Origin: Asticcacaulis sp.
Lineage (GTDB): Bacteria > Pseudomonadota > Alphaproteobacteria > Caulobacterales > Caulobacteraceae
NCBI GenBank assembly: GCA_024707255.1
Contig: JANQAC010000002.1
Location: 1,358,001-1,422,000 of the forward strand
Length of the DNA: 64,000 nt
Reading direction: 5' to 3'
The translations under genes were made by a program, and so were the position numbers. Of this stretch, positions 1 through 8,064 are shown one piece after another. Below the pieces are notes generated by a model, which saw only the letters and a program-made list of their open reading frames with translations, was not told the origin of the DNA and ran no database searches. Within the stretch, counting starts at the first letter, position 1, and each line of letters begins with the position of its first letter.

Positions 1-794
1 TCAAGCCACTGGCGCAGATCGGGCTTCGGACGATCGCTGAACAGGCCGCGCTTTTCGGCCTCGCGGTTCAGGCCGGCCAGAACCACGAAAACCACGCCCG
101 CCGCCGCCAGATTTCCCTGCGCCGAGGTGCAGCCAGGCCGGTTTGGATTAACGACAGCCAGGGCGTGCGGCGGCTCCTCGCGCATAAGGTGGTGATCGAT
201 AACAACGACATCGAGGCCAATACTGGCTGCATAATCCAGCGCCCTGTGGGCCATGGCGCCGCAATCGACCGTCACCACCAGGTCCGTGCCCTGACGCTTG
301 AGCGTATCGAAGGCGGCATTGGAGGGGCCGTATCCCTCTGTCACGCGGTCGGGCACATAGACCTCAAGCTCATGCCCCATATGTCGGAACCAGCGCACCA
401 ATTGCGCTGCGCTGGTGGCGCCATCGACATCATAATCGGCGAAGATACTGATTTTTGCCTTGCGTTCCAACGCGTCCAGTATGGCGCCGACGGCTTTGTC
501 CATGTCCATAAAGCACGAGGGTTCCGGAAACAGAGCTTTGAGCGTCGGGAAGATGAAGTCCTGCAAGCCTTCTGGCGTCACACCACGCCCGGCGGTGAAA
601 CGCGCCAAAGGTTCGATGAAATCGGCTTCGGCCACATTCATCAGCCCCAGACGATGGGTAAGCTCGCGCAGGGTTTCCGATGCAACCCCTTTGGCCGCAA
701 TACGTTCCCGCCACCCACGGCCGCTCAGCGACGTCGTAACACCGAGATAGGGCGGGACATTTTGAGCGGGCTTAAGCGGGGAATGGGCATCCAT
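1..794 (-). CDS. recJ: RecJ single-stranded-DNA exonuclease, N-terminal part (3' end outside window)
   Basis: The 5'-to-3' single-strand DNA exonuclease of recombination and mismatch repair, a DHH-family metal-dependent phosphodiesterase. About 264 residues are present. The start is the ATG at 794; an in-frame TGA lies three codons upstream, so no earlier ATG is possible. The protein opens with LGVTTSLSGRGWRERI, then carries the DHH motif I core FADYDVDGATSA at about residues 120-131 and VVIDHH about 80 residues later, both metal-binding. The reading frame stays open to the left edge, so the DHHA1 and OB-like parts are missing. The gene is divergent from the sugar transporter at 972. The identification is firm from the motifs; function is by family. 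Confidence 0.93.
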   Translation of the reverse strand, partial: MDAHSPLKPAQNVPPYLGVTTSLSGRGWRERIAAKGVASETLRELTHRLGLMNVAEADFIEPLARFTAGRGVTPEGLQDFIFPTLKALFPEPSCFMDMDKAVGAILDALERKAKISIFADYDVDGATSAAQLVRWFRHMGHELEVYVPDRVTEGYGPSNAAFDTLKRQGTDLVVTVDCGAMAHRALDYAASIGLDVVVIDHHLMREEPPHALAVVNPNRPGCTSAQGNLAAAGVVFVVLAGLNREAEKRGLFSDRPKPDLRQWL

Positions 795-971
795 ATCGAG
801 TCATCTCTTTTGCAGGACAAGCAGACTAACAGACAAGCCCACGGGAGCAATGGCGCAATCACCCGCGCGGTCACGAAAGCGAGAACACGCGGGGATAAGT
901 CAGGCGCCGGTTGGCAAATCCCGCAGCCTGCCATAGGCTAACGTCAGAATCGCATAATTGGGGGTAATAGG

Positions 972-2312
972 GTGGCGTCAGATACACAAACCGATCGGGT
1001 CGGATTTGGCCGAATGCTGGCCTTTATCGGCCCCTGCGTGCCCTTTGCCGCCCTGGGTTTGCCGCTCGTCGCCACCCTGCCGGAATATTACGGCACGCAG
1101 CTACAGCTTGGCGCCATGGTCGGCACCGTCTTCTTCATTGTGCGTTGCTTCGATATTCTGGTTGATCCGGTCCTCGGTCACTGGATGGACCGCACTCGCA
1201 CTAAACTGGGCCGTTTCAAGCTGTGGATGCTGATCTGCCTGCCGATCCTGTTCGTCAGCACCGGTTTTATATTCCTGGCGCAAAGAGGTGTCGGGCCTGT
1301 CTATCTCGGCCTGTGGCTCTTCGTTCTCTATGTCGGTTTTTCCATTGCGGCTTTGAGCCAGGCCAGTTGGGGCACGGTCCTTTCCACTGATTATAACGAA
1401 CGCTCGCGCATCTTCGCCTGGTGGCAGGTCGGCAATATCATCGGCATCCTGGCGGCGGCGGTCATTCCGGTGATCGTTCAGAAACTCGGCTACAGCTATA
1501 TTTTCGGCGTCCAGTTGATGGGCGGTTTCATCATGCTCACCCTGCCTGTCAGCATCGGCATTGCCCTGTGGCTGGTCCCGGAAAAAATCTCCAATACAAA
1601 CACGCATGACCTGAAGCTCGGCCACTATTTCGACATGTGGAAACGCCCAAATGTGCGCAGCATTCTCTATGCTGACCTGTTCATGGGACTGGCGCCGGGC
1701 GTGATGGCCGCCCTCTTCTTCTACTTCTTTGAGGAGACCAAGGGCCTGACGCGCTTTGAGTGCAGCGTCGCCATGCTGCTTTACTTCGTGGCCGGCATCA
1801 TAGGTGCGCCCATCTGGGTTATCGCGTCCAAGAAAATGAGCAAGCATAAGGCATTGATCCTGTCGTCCCAGATCTTCGCCGTGCTTTACGGCGCCATGTA
1901 TTTCGCGCCCAAGGGCAATTTCATTATCTGCGCCGCCATGACCTTCGCCAACGGCATTCCCTATGCCGCTTCGCTGCTGCTGACCCGCGCCCTGATGGCC
2001 GATATAGGTGATGAGGTCATGCTGGAAACTGGCCATGACCATAAGGGCACCCTGATGGCGATCCTTTCGGCCACCACCAAGGTCGGTTACGCCATCTCGG
2101 CCCTGACCATCACCATATTAGGCGTGCTGCACTTCAATGTGAAATCCCCCAAGGACAGCCCGCCCGATGCCTTGATGTGGGTCGAAATCTTCTTTATCGG
2201 TCTGCCGGTCATCTTCCTGATCCTGGGCGCCGTCTCCATGCTGCGCTACAACCTGACGCCAGCACGCCATGCCGAAATCATGTCGCAACTGAAAGCAAAG
2301 GATATCCTGTGA
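972..2312 (+). CDS. GPH-family sugar:cation symporter (MFS, MelB-like)
   Basis: An inner-membrane transporter of the glycoside-pentoside-hexuronide:cation symporter family, 446 residues with about 12 hydrophobic segments. The family signature is clear after the second segment: DILVDPVLGHWMDRTRTKLGRF, including the Asp and the DRTRT-x-GRF loop that bind cation and sugar in MelB relatives. It starts with GTG at 972; GGGGG at 960-964 is a well-placed ribosome site, while the next ATG (1014) would cut into the first membrane segment. Its stop overlaps the mazG start (GTGA), so the two are probably translated together, although their functions are unrelated. The substrate cannot be told from sequence; a plant or alga-derived glycoside would fit the trehalase and polygalacturonase nearby (inference). 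Confidence 0.88.
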   Translation: MASDTQTDRVGFGRMLAFIGPCVPFAALGLPLVATLPEYYGTQLQLGAMVGTVFFIVRCFDILVDPVLGHWMDRTRTKLGRFKLWMLICLPILFVSTGFIFLAQRGVGPVYLGLWLFVLYVGFSIAALSQASWGTVLSTDYNERSRIFAWWQVGNIIGILAAAVIPVIVQKLGYSYIFGVQLMGGFIMLTLPVSIGIALWLVPEKISNTNTHDLKLGHYFDMWKRPNVRSILYADLFMGLAPGVMAALFFYFFEETKGLTRFECSVAMLLYFVAGIIGAPIWVIASKKMSKHKALILSSQIFAVLYGAMYFAPKGNFIICAAMTFANGIPYAASLLLTRALMADIGDEVMLETGHDHKGTLMAILSATTKVGYAISALTITILGVLHFNVKSPKDSPPDALMWVEIFFIGLPVIFLILGAVSMLRYNLTPARHAEIMSQLKAKDIL

Positions 2313-3100
2313 GTGAAGGCATGGAAGGTTTGCTCGAAGTCATGCGCCGGCTGCGCGATCCGCAGACCGGCTGCCCGTGGGACAAGGAACAGACCTTCGC
2401 CACCATCGCGCCCTTTACCATCGAGGAATCCTACGAGGTGGCCGATGCCATCCAGCGCAATGACCTGCGCGACCTGAAGGAGGAACTGGGCGACCTGTTG
2501 TTCCAGGTGGTTTTCCATGCCCAAATCGCCGAGGAAATGGGCCTGTTCAATTTCGACGATGTGGCCGCCGGTATGAGTGAAAAGCTGATCCGTCGCCACC
2601 CGCACGTTTTCGGCGATGCCGGCGACCGCACCGCCGATGAGCAGAACGCCGCCTGGGAAGTCATCAAGGCCGAGGAACGTAAGGCCAAGGAAAAACACGG
2701 CCTGCTCGATGATGTGCCGGTAGGACTGCCCGCTCTCACCCGCGCCGCCAAGTTGACCAAACGCGCCGCCCGTGTCGGTTTCGACTGGCCAAGCGTCCAT
2801 GAGGTGCTCGACAAGCTCGACGAAGAGACCGAGGAACTGAAGGCCGAGGTCGCCAAAGGCGATGTACAGAAATCACATGAGGAACTGGGGGACATCCTGT
2901 TCGTCCTGGCCAACTTGGCGCGCAAGCTCGATGTCGAGCCTGAAAACGCCCTGCGCATGACCAATGCCAAGTTCGTCCGCCGCTTTGAGATCATCGAGGC
3001 CGAACTGGCGAAGATCGGCAAGACGCCGGATCAGTCGGATCTCGCGGAAATGGATGCCCTGTGGAATGCCGCCAAGCTGGCCGAGCGTGAAAATTCCTGA
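2309..3100 (+). CDS. mazG: MazG nucleoside triphosphate pyrophosphohydrolase
   Basis: Hydrolyses NTPs and dNTPs to the monophosphate and pyrophosphate, a house-cleaning enzyme. 263 residues, the usual length of the tandem-domain form. Two MazG domains are visible: an N-terminal one (CPWDKEQTF, EESYEVADAI, EELGDLLFQVVFHAQ) and a C-terminal one (EETEELKAEV, EELGDILFVLANLAR); the paired ExxE/ExxD helices bind Mg. The chosen start is GTG 2309, which overlaps the stop of the transporter gene; ATG 2321 is a possible alternative four codons later. The following gene overlaps its last codons, so 972-3611 looks like one transcript. Confidence 0.94.
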   Translation: MSEGMEGLLEVMRRLRDPQTGCPWDKEQTFATIAPFTIEESYEVADAIQRNDLRDLKEELGDLLFQVVFHAQIAEEMGLFNFDDVAAGMSEKLIRRHPHVFGDAGDRTADEQNAAWEVIKAEERKAKEKHGLLDDVPVGLPALTRAAKLTKRAARVGFDWPSVHEVLDKLDEETEELKAEVAKGDVQKSHEELGDILFVLANLARKLDVEPENALRMTNAKFVRRFEIIEAELAKIGKTPDQSDLAEMDALWNAAKLAERENS

Positions 3101-3611
3101 GAACTTCGGCGGAAAGCCCATTCCCAAACGGCTGCGTAATACGCTGCTGAGCGTGCTGTTCTGCGGCGGGCTGTTTGTGGCCTATTACCAGTTGGCCGAC
3201 CAGACGCCGATACCACCCGATACACACATTACCTACGAGCAACAGGACCGGTTTCGACTGGATATCGAGGCTGACGGTCACATCAGCCTTTCGGATAAAG
3301 CCGGCACCTACCATTATAAAATTTCGCAATTCGCGCTGCGTCGCATTTTGCGGGCCTTTCATCGCGTCGAATGGTTTGATCGCAACATCCTGACCTATGG
3401 CGATGCCCGCTCACAGTGTGTATTGAGCCTGACAGAAGGTTACCGGAAGGCCGCCATTAGGTACAATTGCGAAACGCAAGCATCTGAAATTCTCATGCCT
3501 GTTCAGTCACTTGAGCTAACGACACGCTTCCGGAAAGTATTGCAACGCGATGAACCGACATTGCGGGATTACAAGGTGACTCACAAGGCAACCCGGTTGC
3601 TTTCAAAATAA
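3087..3611 (+). CDS. Hypothetical membrane-anchored protein, possibly DUF6438-like
   Basis: 174 residues if started at GTG 3087, which overlaps the end of mazG by 14 bases; the ribosome site is weak and the start is uncertain. One membrane segment near residues 17-36 (LLSVLFCGGLFVAYYQLA) is followed by a soluble domain, presumably periplasmic. The stretch FRLDIEADGHISLSDKAGTY followed by a helix with LRRILRAFHRVEWFDRN loosely recalls the DUF6438 pattern (beta strand, DG turn, helix ending in F), but I cannot confirm this by eye. It contains two cysteines (QCVL, YNCE) about 25 residues apart that could form a disulfide. No function can be assigned. It is probably cotranscribed with mazG. Confidence 0.7.
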   Translation: MKIPENFGGKPIPKRLRNTLLSVLFCGGLFVAYYQLADQTPIPPDTHITYEQQDRFRLDIEADGHISLSDKAGTYHYKISQFALRRILRAFHRVEWFDRNILTYGDARSQCVLSLTEGYRKAAIRYNCETQASEILMPVQSLELTTRFRKVLQRDEPTLRDYKVTHKATRLLSK

Positions 3612-3690
3612 AACCAATGACTTGCCATTCGCACTTAACGCACATGCCTGCCGCCCTTCAGTTTCAATCCACAAGTCATTTTCACACTCT

Positions 3691-3728
3691 CTTGCGAATC
3701 AAAAGATTAACGCGCATCACTTGCGAAT
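3691..3728 (+). promoter_or_regulatory. Direct repeat CTTGCGAAT x2, candidate regulator site upstream of the HxlR gene
   Basis: CTTGCGAAT occurs at 3691-3699 and 3720-3728, 29 bases apart (close to three helical turns), just before the HxlR start at 3741. Position and spacing suit a dimeric winged-helix regulator acting on its own promoter. No binding data can be inferred beyond that. Confidence 0.3.
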
Positions 3729-3740
3729 TGCCCGTGAACC

Positions 3741-4292
3741 ATGGTGCCGCGTATGAAAAAGCCTGCCAAAGCGCCCCTCTCCAAAAGCGCCCGGAAACCC
3801 GCCAAACCCATCAGCAAGGCCGCTGTTCAAAAGGCACACCGCTCGCTGTGCCCTATCAACCTGACCCTGGAAGCGGTGGGCGATCGCTGGTCCATGTTGA
3901 TCGTGCGTGACCTGATGTTGCGCGGGCACAGCAGCTATCAGGGATTCCTGCGCGCGGAAGAGAAGATCGCCACCAATATCCTGGCCGATCGCCTTTTAAA
4001 GTTGGAGCAACATGGCCTGATCAGCAAATCGGCCGACCCGGCCGACAAGCGCCGGTTTATCTATGCCCTGACCGAGCGCGGCGCCGACCTGGCGCCTATC
4101 CTTGTCGAACTGGCGCTGTATGGCCTTAAATACGAGCCGATGGCCAATATGGCCAAGGAAGTCATTCTGGATATGCAGAAAAACAAACAGATCTTTGCCC
4201 AGCGCCTGACGCGCAACTTCACGCCGAGACCTGCTGAAAAGCCGGTCAAGAAAAAGGAAGAGCCGGTCGAGGAAACCCTCAGCCTGTTCTGA
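3741..4292 (+). CDS. HxlR-family winged-helix transcriptional regulator
   Basis: 183 residues. After a lysine-rich N-terminal tail of about 30 residues comes a typical HxlR domain: CPINLTLEAVGDRWSMLIVRDL (the conserved Cys and the DRW-hhhhRDL helix), then the recognition helix region (KIATNILADRLLKLEQHGLI) and the wing (DKRRFIYALTERG). Members often sense oxidants or electrophiles through that N-terminal Cys. A charged C-terminal tail (KKKEEPVEE) follows. ATG 3741 is used; ATG 3753 is possible and would only shorten the basic tail. The gene converges on emrB, with the stop codons 4 bases apart, so its target is not obvious from the neighbours; autoregulation is possible through the upstream direct repeats. 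Confidence 0.88.
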   Translation: MVPRMKKPAKAPLSKSARKPAKPISKAAVQKAHRSLCPINLTLEAVGDRWSMLIVRDLMLRGHSSYQGFLRAEEKIATNILADRLLKLEQHGLISKSADPADKRRFIYALTERGADLAPILVELALYGLKYEPMANMAKEVILDMQKNKQIFAQRLTRNFTPRPAEKPVKKKEEPVEETLSLF

Positions 4293-4296
4293 CAGC

Positions 4297-5844
4297 CTAC
4301 TCCATAGCTGCCAATTGGTCGTGCTCCATCTCTTCCTGCGACAGCTTCTTTTTCGGCGCGGCGATCAGCAGCAGAAGCGGCATGGATAGCAGGCACAGAA
4401 TGAACATCAACCAGAAATTATCGACATAGGCGATCATGCTGGCCTGGCGATTGACCTCGGCATTAAGCGCCTCCAGTCCAAGCTGGCTCTGGCCATAACT
4501 GCTGCCCATCAGCGGCCCATTGCCGCCATTCAGACTGTCCACAATGCCGGCATGGGCCTTTTGCGTATTGGCGACCTGCAATGCCTGAACCATGGCGATA
4601 CCGATACTGGATCCAATATTACGCACCAGGCTGTAGATGGCCGTGCCTTCCGGCCGCAGGTTTGGCGCAAGCGTTGCGAAGGTGGCGGCGGATAGCGGCA
4701 CGAACACCAGCCCCATACCAATGCCCTGAATGATTCCCGGCCAGATGATATCATGCTGCGACAGCATGATCGTATAGGTACACATCCACGCCAGCGAAAT
4801 CGCTGTCAGACCAAAACCGGCCGCCAGGATCAGGCGCAGGTCGACCTTGCCGACCATTCGCCCGACCACCAGCATGGCCAGCATGGTGCCAAGACCGCTC
4901 GGCGCTGTGACGATACCGGCGGTCATGGCCGAATACTGCATCAGCCCCTGCAACATGGAGGGCATCAGCGCGCGCGTGGCGAAGAGCACCATGCCGACGA
5001 TGAAGATGAACAACAGGCCGGTGACGAAATTGCGGTTATAGAGCAGCCTATAATCAAGGAATGTCTGTCCGGCCGGACGCGTCGCTGTGTGGATAATAAA
5101 GCAGCCCAGGCTGATAAAGACGATGATCGCCTCGATCCAGGTTTCCGATGAGGAGAACCAGTCATTCGACTGCCCGCGGTCGAGCAGCATTTGCAGGGCG
5201 CCGATGGCCAGGCTGAGCGCCGCAAAGCCGAAGACATCGAAACGAATGCTGCGTTTTGCGATGGTGTGCGGAATGTATTTCCAGATGCCGAAAAAGGCTG
5301 CCGCGCCGATCGGCACATTGATGAAGAAGCACCAGCGCCAGTCATAGGCGTCGGTCAGCCAGCCACCGAGCGTCGGTCCCAGGATCGGCCCAACCATCAC
5401 GCCCATTCCCCAGACCGCCATGGCGGACCCATGCTTTTCGCGCGGGTTGATATCAAGCAGGGTCGATTGCGACAGCGGCACCAGAGCTGCGCCGAATATG
5501 CCTTGCAGCAAACGCGCCAGAACGATTTCCGACAAATTGCCGGCGATGCCGCACAGCATTGAAGCCACGGTAAAACCGGCAATCGAAACCAGAAAGACGT
5601 TCTTCAGCCCGAAACGATCGCTCAGCCAGCCGGTCAGCGGCGTAGCGATGGCGGCGGCCACGATGAATGAGGTCAGTACCCAGGTAATCTGGTCGGACGA
5701 GGCGTTGAGGCTGCCCTGCATGTGCGGCAAGGCCACATTGGCAATCGTTCCGTCGATCGCCTGGATGATCGTCGCCAGCATGATCGAAATGGTGATCATG
5801 GTGCGGTTGATCGGCGCACCAGAAGCCGGGGAAGCGGTACTCAT
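4297..5844 (-). CDS. DHA2 (EmrB/QacA) family multidrug efflux MFS transporter
   Basis: 515 residues with about 14 hydrophobic segments, the DHA2 drug:H+ antiporter layout. Motif D1 is seen in segment 1 (QAIDGTIANVALPHMQGSL), motif A in the first loop (GWLSDRFGLKNVF), and motif C in segment 5 (GMGVMVGPILGPTLGGWL). It follows marR with a one-base TGATG overlap, so the two are translationally coupled and the MarR protein is its likely repressor. EmrB normally works with an EmrA (HlyD-type) adaptor and an outer-membrane channel; neither gene is beside it here, so it either exports to the periplasm alone or borrows partners encoded elsewhere. The substrate is unknown. Confidence 0.9.
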   Translation of the reverse strand: MSTASPASGAPINRTMITISIMLATIIQAIDGTIANVALPHMQGSLNASSDQITWVLTSFIVAAAIATPLTGWLSDRFGLKNVFLVSIAGFTVASMLCGIAGNLSEIVLARLLQGIFGAALVPLSQSTLLDINPREKHGSAMAVWGMGVMVGPILGPTLGGWLTDAYDWRWCFFINVPIGAAAFFGIWKYIPHTIAKRSIRFDVFGFAALSLAIGALQMLLDRGQSNDWFSSSETWIEAIIVFISLGCFIIHTATRPAGQTFLDYRLLYNRNFVTGLLFIFIVGMVLFATRALMPSMLQGLMQYSAMTAGIVTAPSGLGTMLAMLVVGRMVGKVDLRLILAAGFGLTAISLAWMCTYTIMLSQHDIIWPGIIQGIGMGLVFVPLSAATFATLAPNLRPEGTAIYSLVRNIGSSIGIAMVQALQVANTQKAHAGIVDSLNGGNGPLMGSSYGQSQLGLEALNAEVNRQASMIAYVDNFWLMFILCLLSMPLLLLIAAPKKKLSQEEMEHDQLAAME

Positions 5845-6272
5845 CAGGAATTCTCTATAAGGTCTTGTAATTCTTCCAGAACAGACGTGGCAACGACGAT
5901 TTTTTCGGGGTCGATCCTGCCGATCAGTTCGCGGCGCAAGTCATCGGCCCTGGCGCGCACCTGTTCGTAGATGGCCTGTCCTTCCGCCGTTACGACCAGC
6001 AATTTGACCCGCCGGTCGCTTTCAGACGGTAGCCTCTGCACCAAGCCGGCCTTTTCCAGGCGATCGATCGTCGAGACCATGGTGGCCGCCTCCACCTGAA
6101 CCAGTGTGGCCAGTTCCACTTGCGACAGCGGCGCTTTCGCCTTGGCGATATAGGCAATGCTGAGCCAGCCGGCCTGGGACACGCCCAGATCCTTCAGGCG
6201 ACGATCGAGCGCCAGCCGCCAGATGCGGGCGGTCGTATGCAGGGCATTGGAAAAGCGTTCTTCGGCAGACAT
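5844..6272 (-). CDS. MarR-family transcriptional repressor
   Basis: 142 residues from ATG 6272. An earlier in-frame start at 6305 is possible but would run through the operator-like palindromes. The winged helix is clear: LSQVELATLVQVEAATMVSTIDRLEKAGLV, then the wing SESDRRVKLLVVTAEG with the conserved D-R-R. MarR dimers typically bind a palindrome in their own promoter and release it on binding phenolic ligands. The gene overlaps the efflux gene emrB by one base, which makes emrB the expected target. Candidate operators lie just upstream at 6283-6302. Confidence 0.92.
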   Translation of the reverse strand: MSAEERFSNALHTTARIWRLALDRRLKDLGVSQAGWLSIAYIAKAKAPLSQVELATLVQVEAATMVSTIDRLEKAGLVQRLPSESDRRVKLLVVTAEGQAIYEQVRARADDLRRELIGRIDPEKIVVATSVLEELQDLIENS

Positions 6273-6282
6273 GATGAGGCGG

Positions 6283-6302
6283 CTAATAGTTAGAAGGCTA
6301 AC
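6283..6302. promoter_or_regulatory. Overlapping palindromes, candidate MarR operator
   Basis: GTTAG-AAGG-CTAAC (6289-6302) is a perfect inverted repeat. It overlaps a second one, CTAA-TAG-TTAG (6283-6293). Both sit immediately upstream of the marR start at 6272, where a MarR autorepressor site is expected; the TTAG/CTAA half-sites resemble those of several MarR proteins. Confidence 0.55.
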
Positions 6303-6351
6303 CATTTACGCCCGAGTGATGTCCATTACAAGCTCTGTCATGACAATTTCA

Positions 6352-7680
6352 TCAGCCGCCGATCATTTTCTCATAACGGCCGTAAGCCTGATCGCTCAAC
6401 TTGACGCGCAGATGGACGCGCCCCTCTTCATCCTCATGGCGGCCAAGAACGCGGCCATGCTGATAAAGGAAAGCGATGACATCCCCCTGATGCGGTTCAA
6501 GCGTGAGATCAAGCTCCTCGCCTTCGGCATCGACCAGTAAGGCGACCTGGCTCAGCAGCGCGGTTACCCCCTCGCCGGTGATGGCCGAAACCATCAAAGG
6601 CTTGTTATTGGCGCGATCGGTAACAGCGCGCGCATACAGAATATCCTTGGTTTCATCGTCCAGCAGGTCGATCTTGTTCCACACCTCAACCATGCGCGAG
6701 CGGTCCAGATCCGGCAGGATATGCGCCATGACCTGCTCGACATCCTTCTTCTGCGCCTCGGTTTCCGGATTGGAGACATCGCGGACATGCAGGATCAGAT
6801 CGGCCTGTTCCACCTCTTCAAGCGTAGCCCTAAAGGCCGCCACCAGTTCGTGTGGCAGGTCGGAAATAAACCCGACCGTATCTGACAATATCGCCGAACG
6901 GCCATTCGGCAGCTTGAGCGAGCGCAGGGTGGTATCGAGCGTGGCGAACAATAAGTCCTTGGCAAAAACCTCTGATTTCGTGAGATTATTGAACAGGGTC
7001 GACTTGCCGGCATTGGTATAGCCGACCAGCGCCACGATCGGATACGGCACCTTCTTGCGCTGGCTGCGATGCAGGCCACGCGTGCGCCGCACCTCTTCCA
7101 GTTCGGACTTCAACTGCTTGATCTTGTCGGCGATCATGCGGCGGTCGAGTTCGATCTGGGTTTCGCCGGGACCGCCGGTGGTGCCGGTGGCGCGCTGACG
7201 TTCCAGGTGGGTCCAAGTGCGCACAAGCCGTGAGCGCTCATATTCCAGCCGCGCCAGTTCGACCTGAAGCTTGCCTTCACCGGTGCGGGCGCGACGTCCG
7301 AAGATTTCGAGGATCAGGCCGGTGCGATCGACCACCTTGACCTCAAGCTTCTTTTCGAGATTGCGCTGCTGGATCGGCGTCAGGGAGCCATTGACGACGC
7401 ACAAAGATACTTCAGCTTCCTCGCACAGCGCCTTGATTTCCGACACCTTTCCCTCCCCGAAGAGAGTGGCCGGATTGAGCTTGCGCACACGCACGCTCAT
7501 TGTGCCTACAATCTCCAGATCGAGCGCCATGGCCAGGCCCACGGCTTCTTCTAGCCGTGAGTCTTCGTACCGGCGCGCAGGCGGATTTTCTCCGCCCGCG
7601 CGCACATGCACATCTATATCGGGATCAACAACGACAGCGCGCACGATTTCCGGCGCGTTGTCATGAAAACGATCGCTCAA
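6352..7680 (-). CDS. hflX: HflX ribosome-associated GTPase
   Basis: 442 residues. HflX binds the 50S subunit and splits stalled or hibernating ribosomes under stress. The N-terminal HflX domain (VVVDPDIDVHVRAGG..., LARLEYERSRLVRTWTHLERQ) is followed by a TRAFAC GTPase domain with the P-loop GYTNAGKST, G3 SDTVGFI and G4 NKIDLL. The start is taken as TTG 7680, which has AGGGA eight bases upstream; no ATG fits the conserved N-terminus. It lies 21 bases after hfq on the same strand, the standard hfq-hflX pair. Family recognition is certain; the start codon is less so. Confidence 0.95.
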   Translation of the reverse strand: MSDRFHDNAPEIVRAVVVDPDIDVHVRAGGENPPARRYEDSRLEEAVGLAMALDLEIVGTMSVRVRKLNPATLFGEGKVSEIKALCEEAEVSLCVVNGSLTPIQQRNLEKKLEVKVVDRTGLILEIFGRRARTGEGKLQVELARLEYERSRLVRTWTHLERQRATGTTGGPGETQIELDRRMIADKIKQLKSELEEVRRTRGLHRSQRKKVPYPIVALVGYTNAGKSTLFNNLTKSEVFAKDLLFATLDTTLRSLKLPNGRSAILSDTVGFISDLPHELVAAFRATLEEVEQADLILHVRDVSNPETEAQKKDVEQVMAHILPDLDRSRMVEVWNKIDLLDDETKDILYARAVTDRANNKPLMVSAITGEGVTALLSQVALLVDAEGEELDLTLEPHQGDVIAFLYQHGRVLGRHEDEEGRVHLRVKLSDQAYGRYEKMIGG

Positions 7681-7701
7681 GCAACAAATCCCTGATGGGT
7701 C

Positions 7702-7950
7702 TTAGTCGTCAAGGTCTTCTTCTTGCTCGTAAAGCTGGACCGGCGCGGCAGGCATGATGGTTGAGATCGCGTGCTTGTAGACCAGTTGCGATTGACCGTC
7801 ACGGCGCAGGAGGACACAGAAATTGTCAAACCAGCTCACAATGCCTTGCAGCTTGACGCCGTTGATCAGGAAGATGGTCAGGGGGGTCTTGGTTTTGCGG
7901 ACGCTGTTAAGGAACGTATCCTGCAGGTTTTGTTTCTTATCGTGGGACAT
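7702..7950 (-). CDS. hfq: Hfq RNA chaperone
   Basis: 82 residues, the usual length of alphaproteobacterial Hfq. The Sm1 motif ([18 protein letters not shown]) and Sm2 motif ([10 protein letters not shown] with the RNA-binding KH) are intact, followed by a short acidic tail (EQEEDLDD). The hexamer pairs small RNAs with mRNAs. The start is ATG 7950, preceded by GAAGGG; the frame is open further upstream but the extension is not conserved. Cotranscribed with hflX; a hairpin in the leader at 7975-7995 may modulate it. Confidence 0.96.
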   Translation of the reverse strand: MSHDKKQNLQDTFLNSVRKTKTPLTIFLINGVKLQGIVSWFDNFCVLLRRDGQSQLVYKHAISTIMPAAPVQLYEQEEDLDD

Positions 7951-7974
7951 TGTCGGCCCTTCTCGTTTAAAATT

Positions 7975-7995
7975 TGAGGGGCACAATACCCCTCA
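7975..7995 (-). terminator. Hairpin in the dat-hfq gap (weak terminator or hfq leader structure)
   Basis: TGAGGGG and CCCCTCA form a perfect 7-bp stem around a 7-base loop. On the minus strand it is followed by AAATTTT, a short U run, 25 bases before the hfq start. It could attenuate read-through from dat or structure the hfq leader. Confidence 0.4.
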
Positions 7996-8064
7996 CACAG
8001 ACAATAAGTCTCTATTTATGCAAAGATTCCAGGTCTTTTTCAACCATACGCCGATAAAATTATT

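Noticed and set aside
165..941. A 258-codon open frame on the plus strand
   Set aside because: The minus strand carries recJ with its FADYDVDG and DHH motifs; the plus-strand frame is its shadow.
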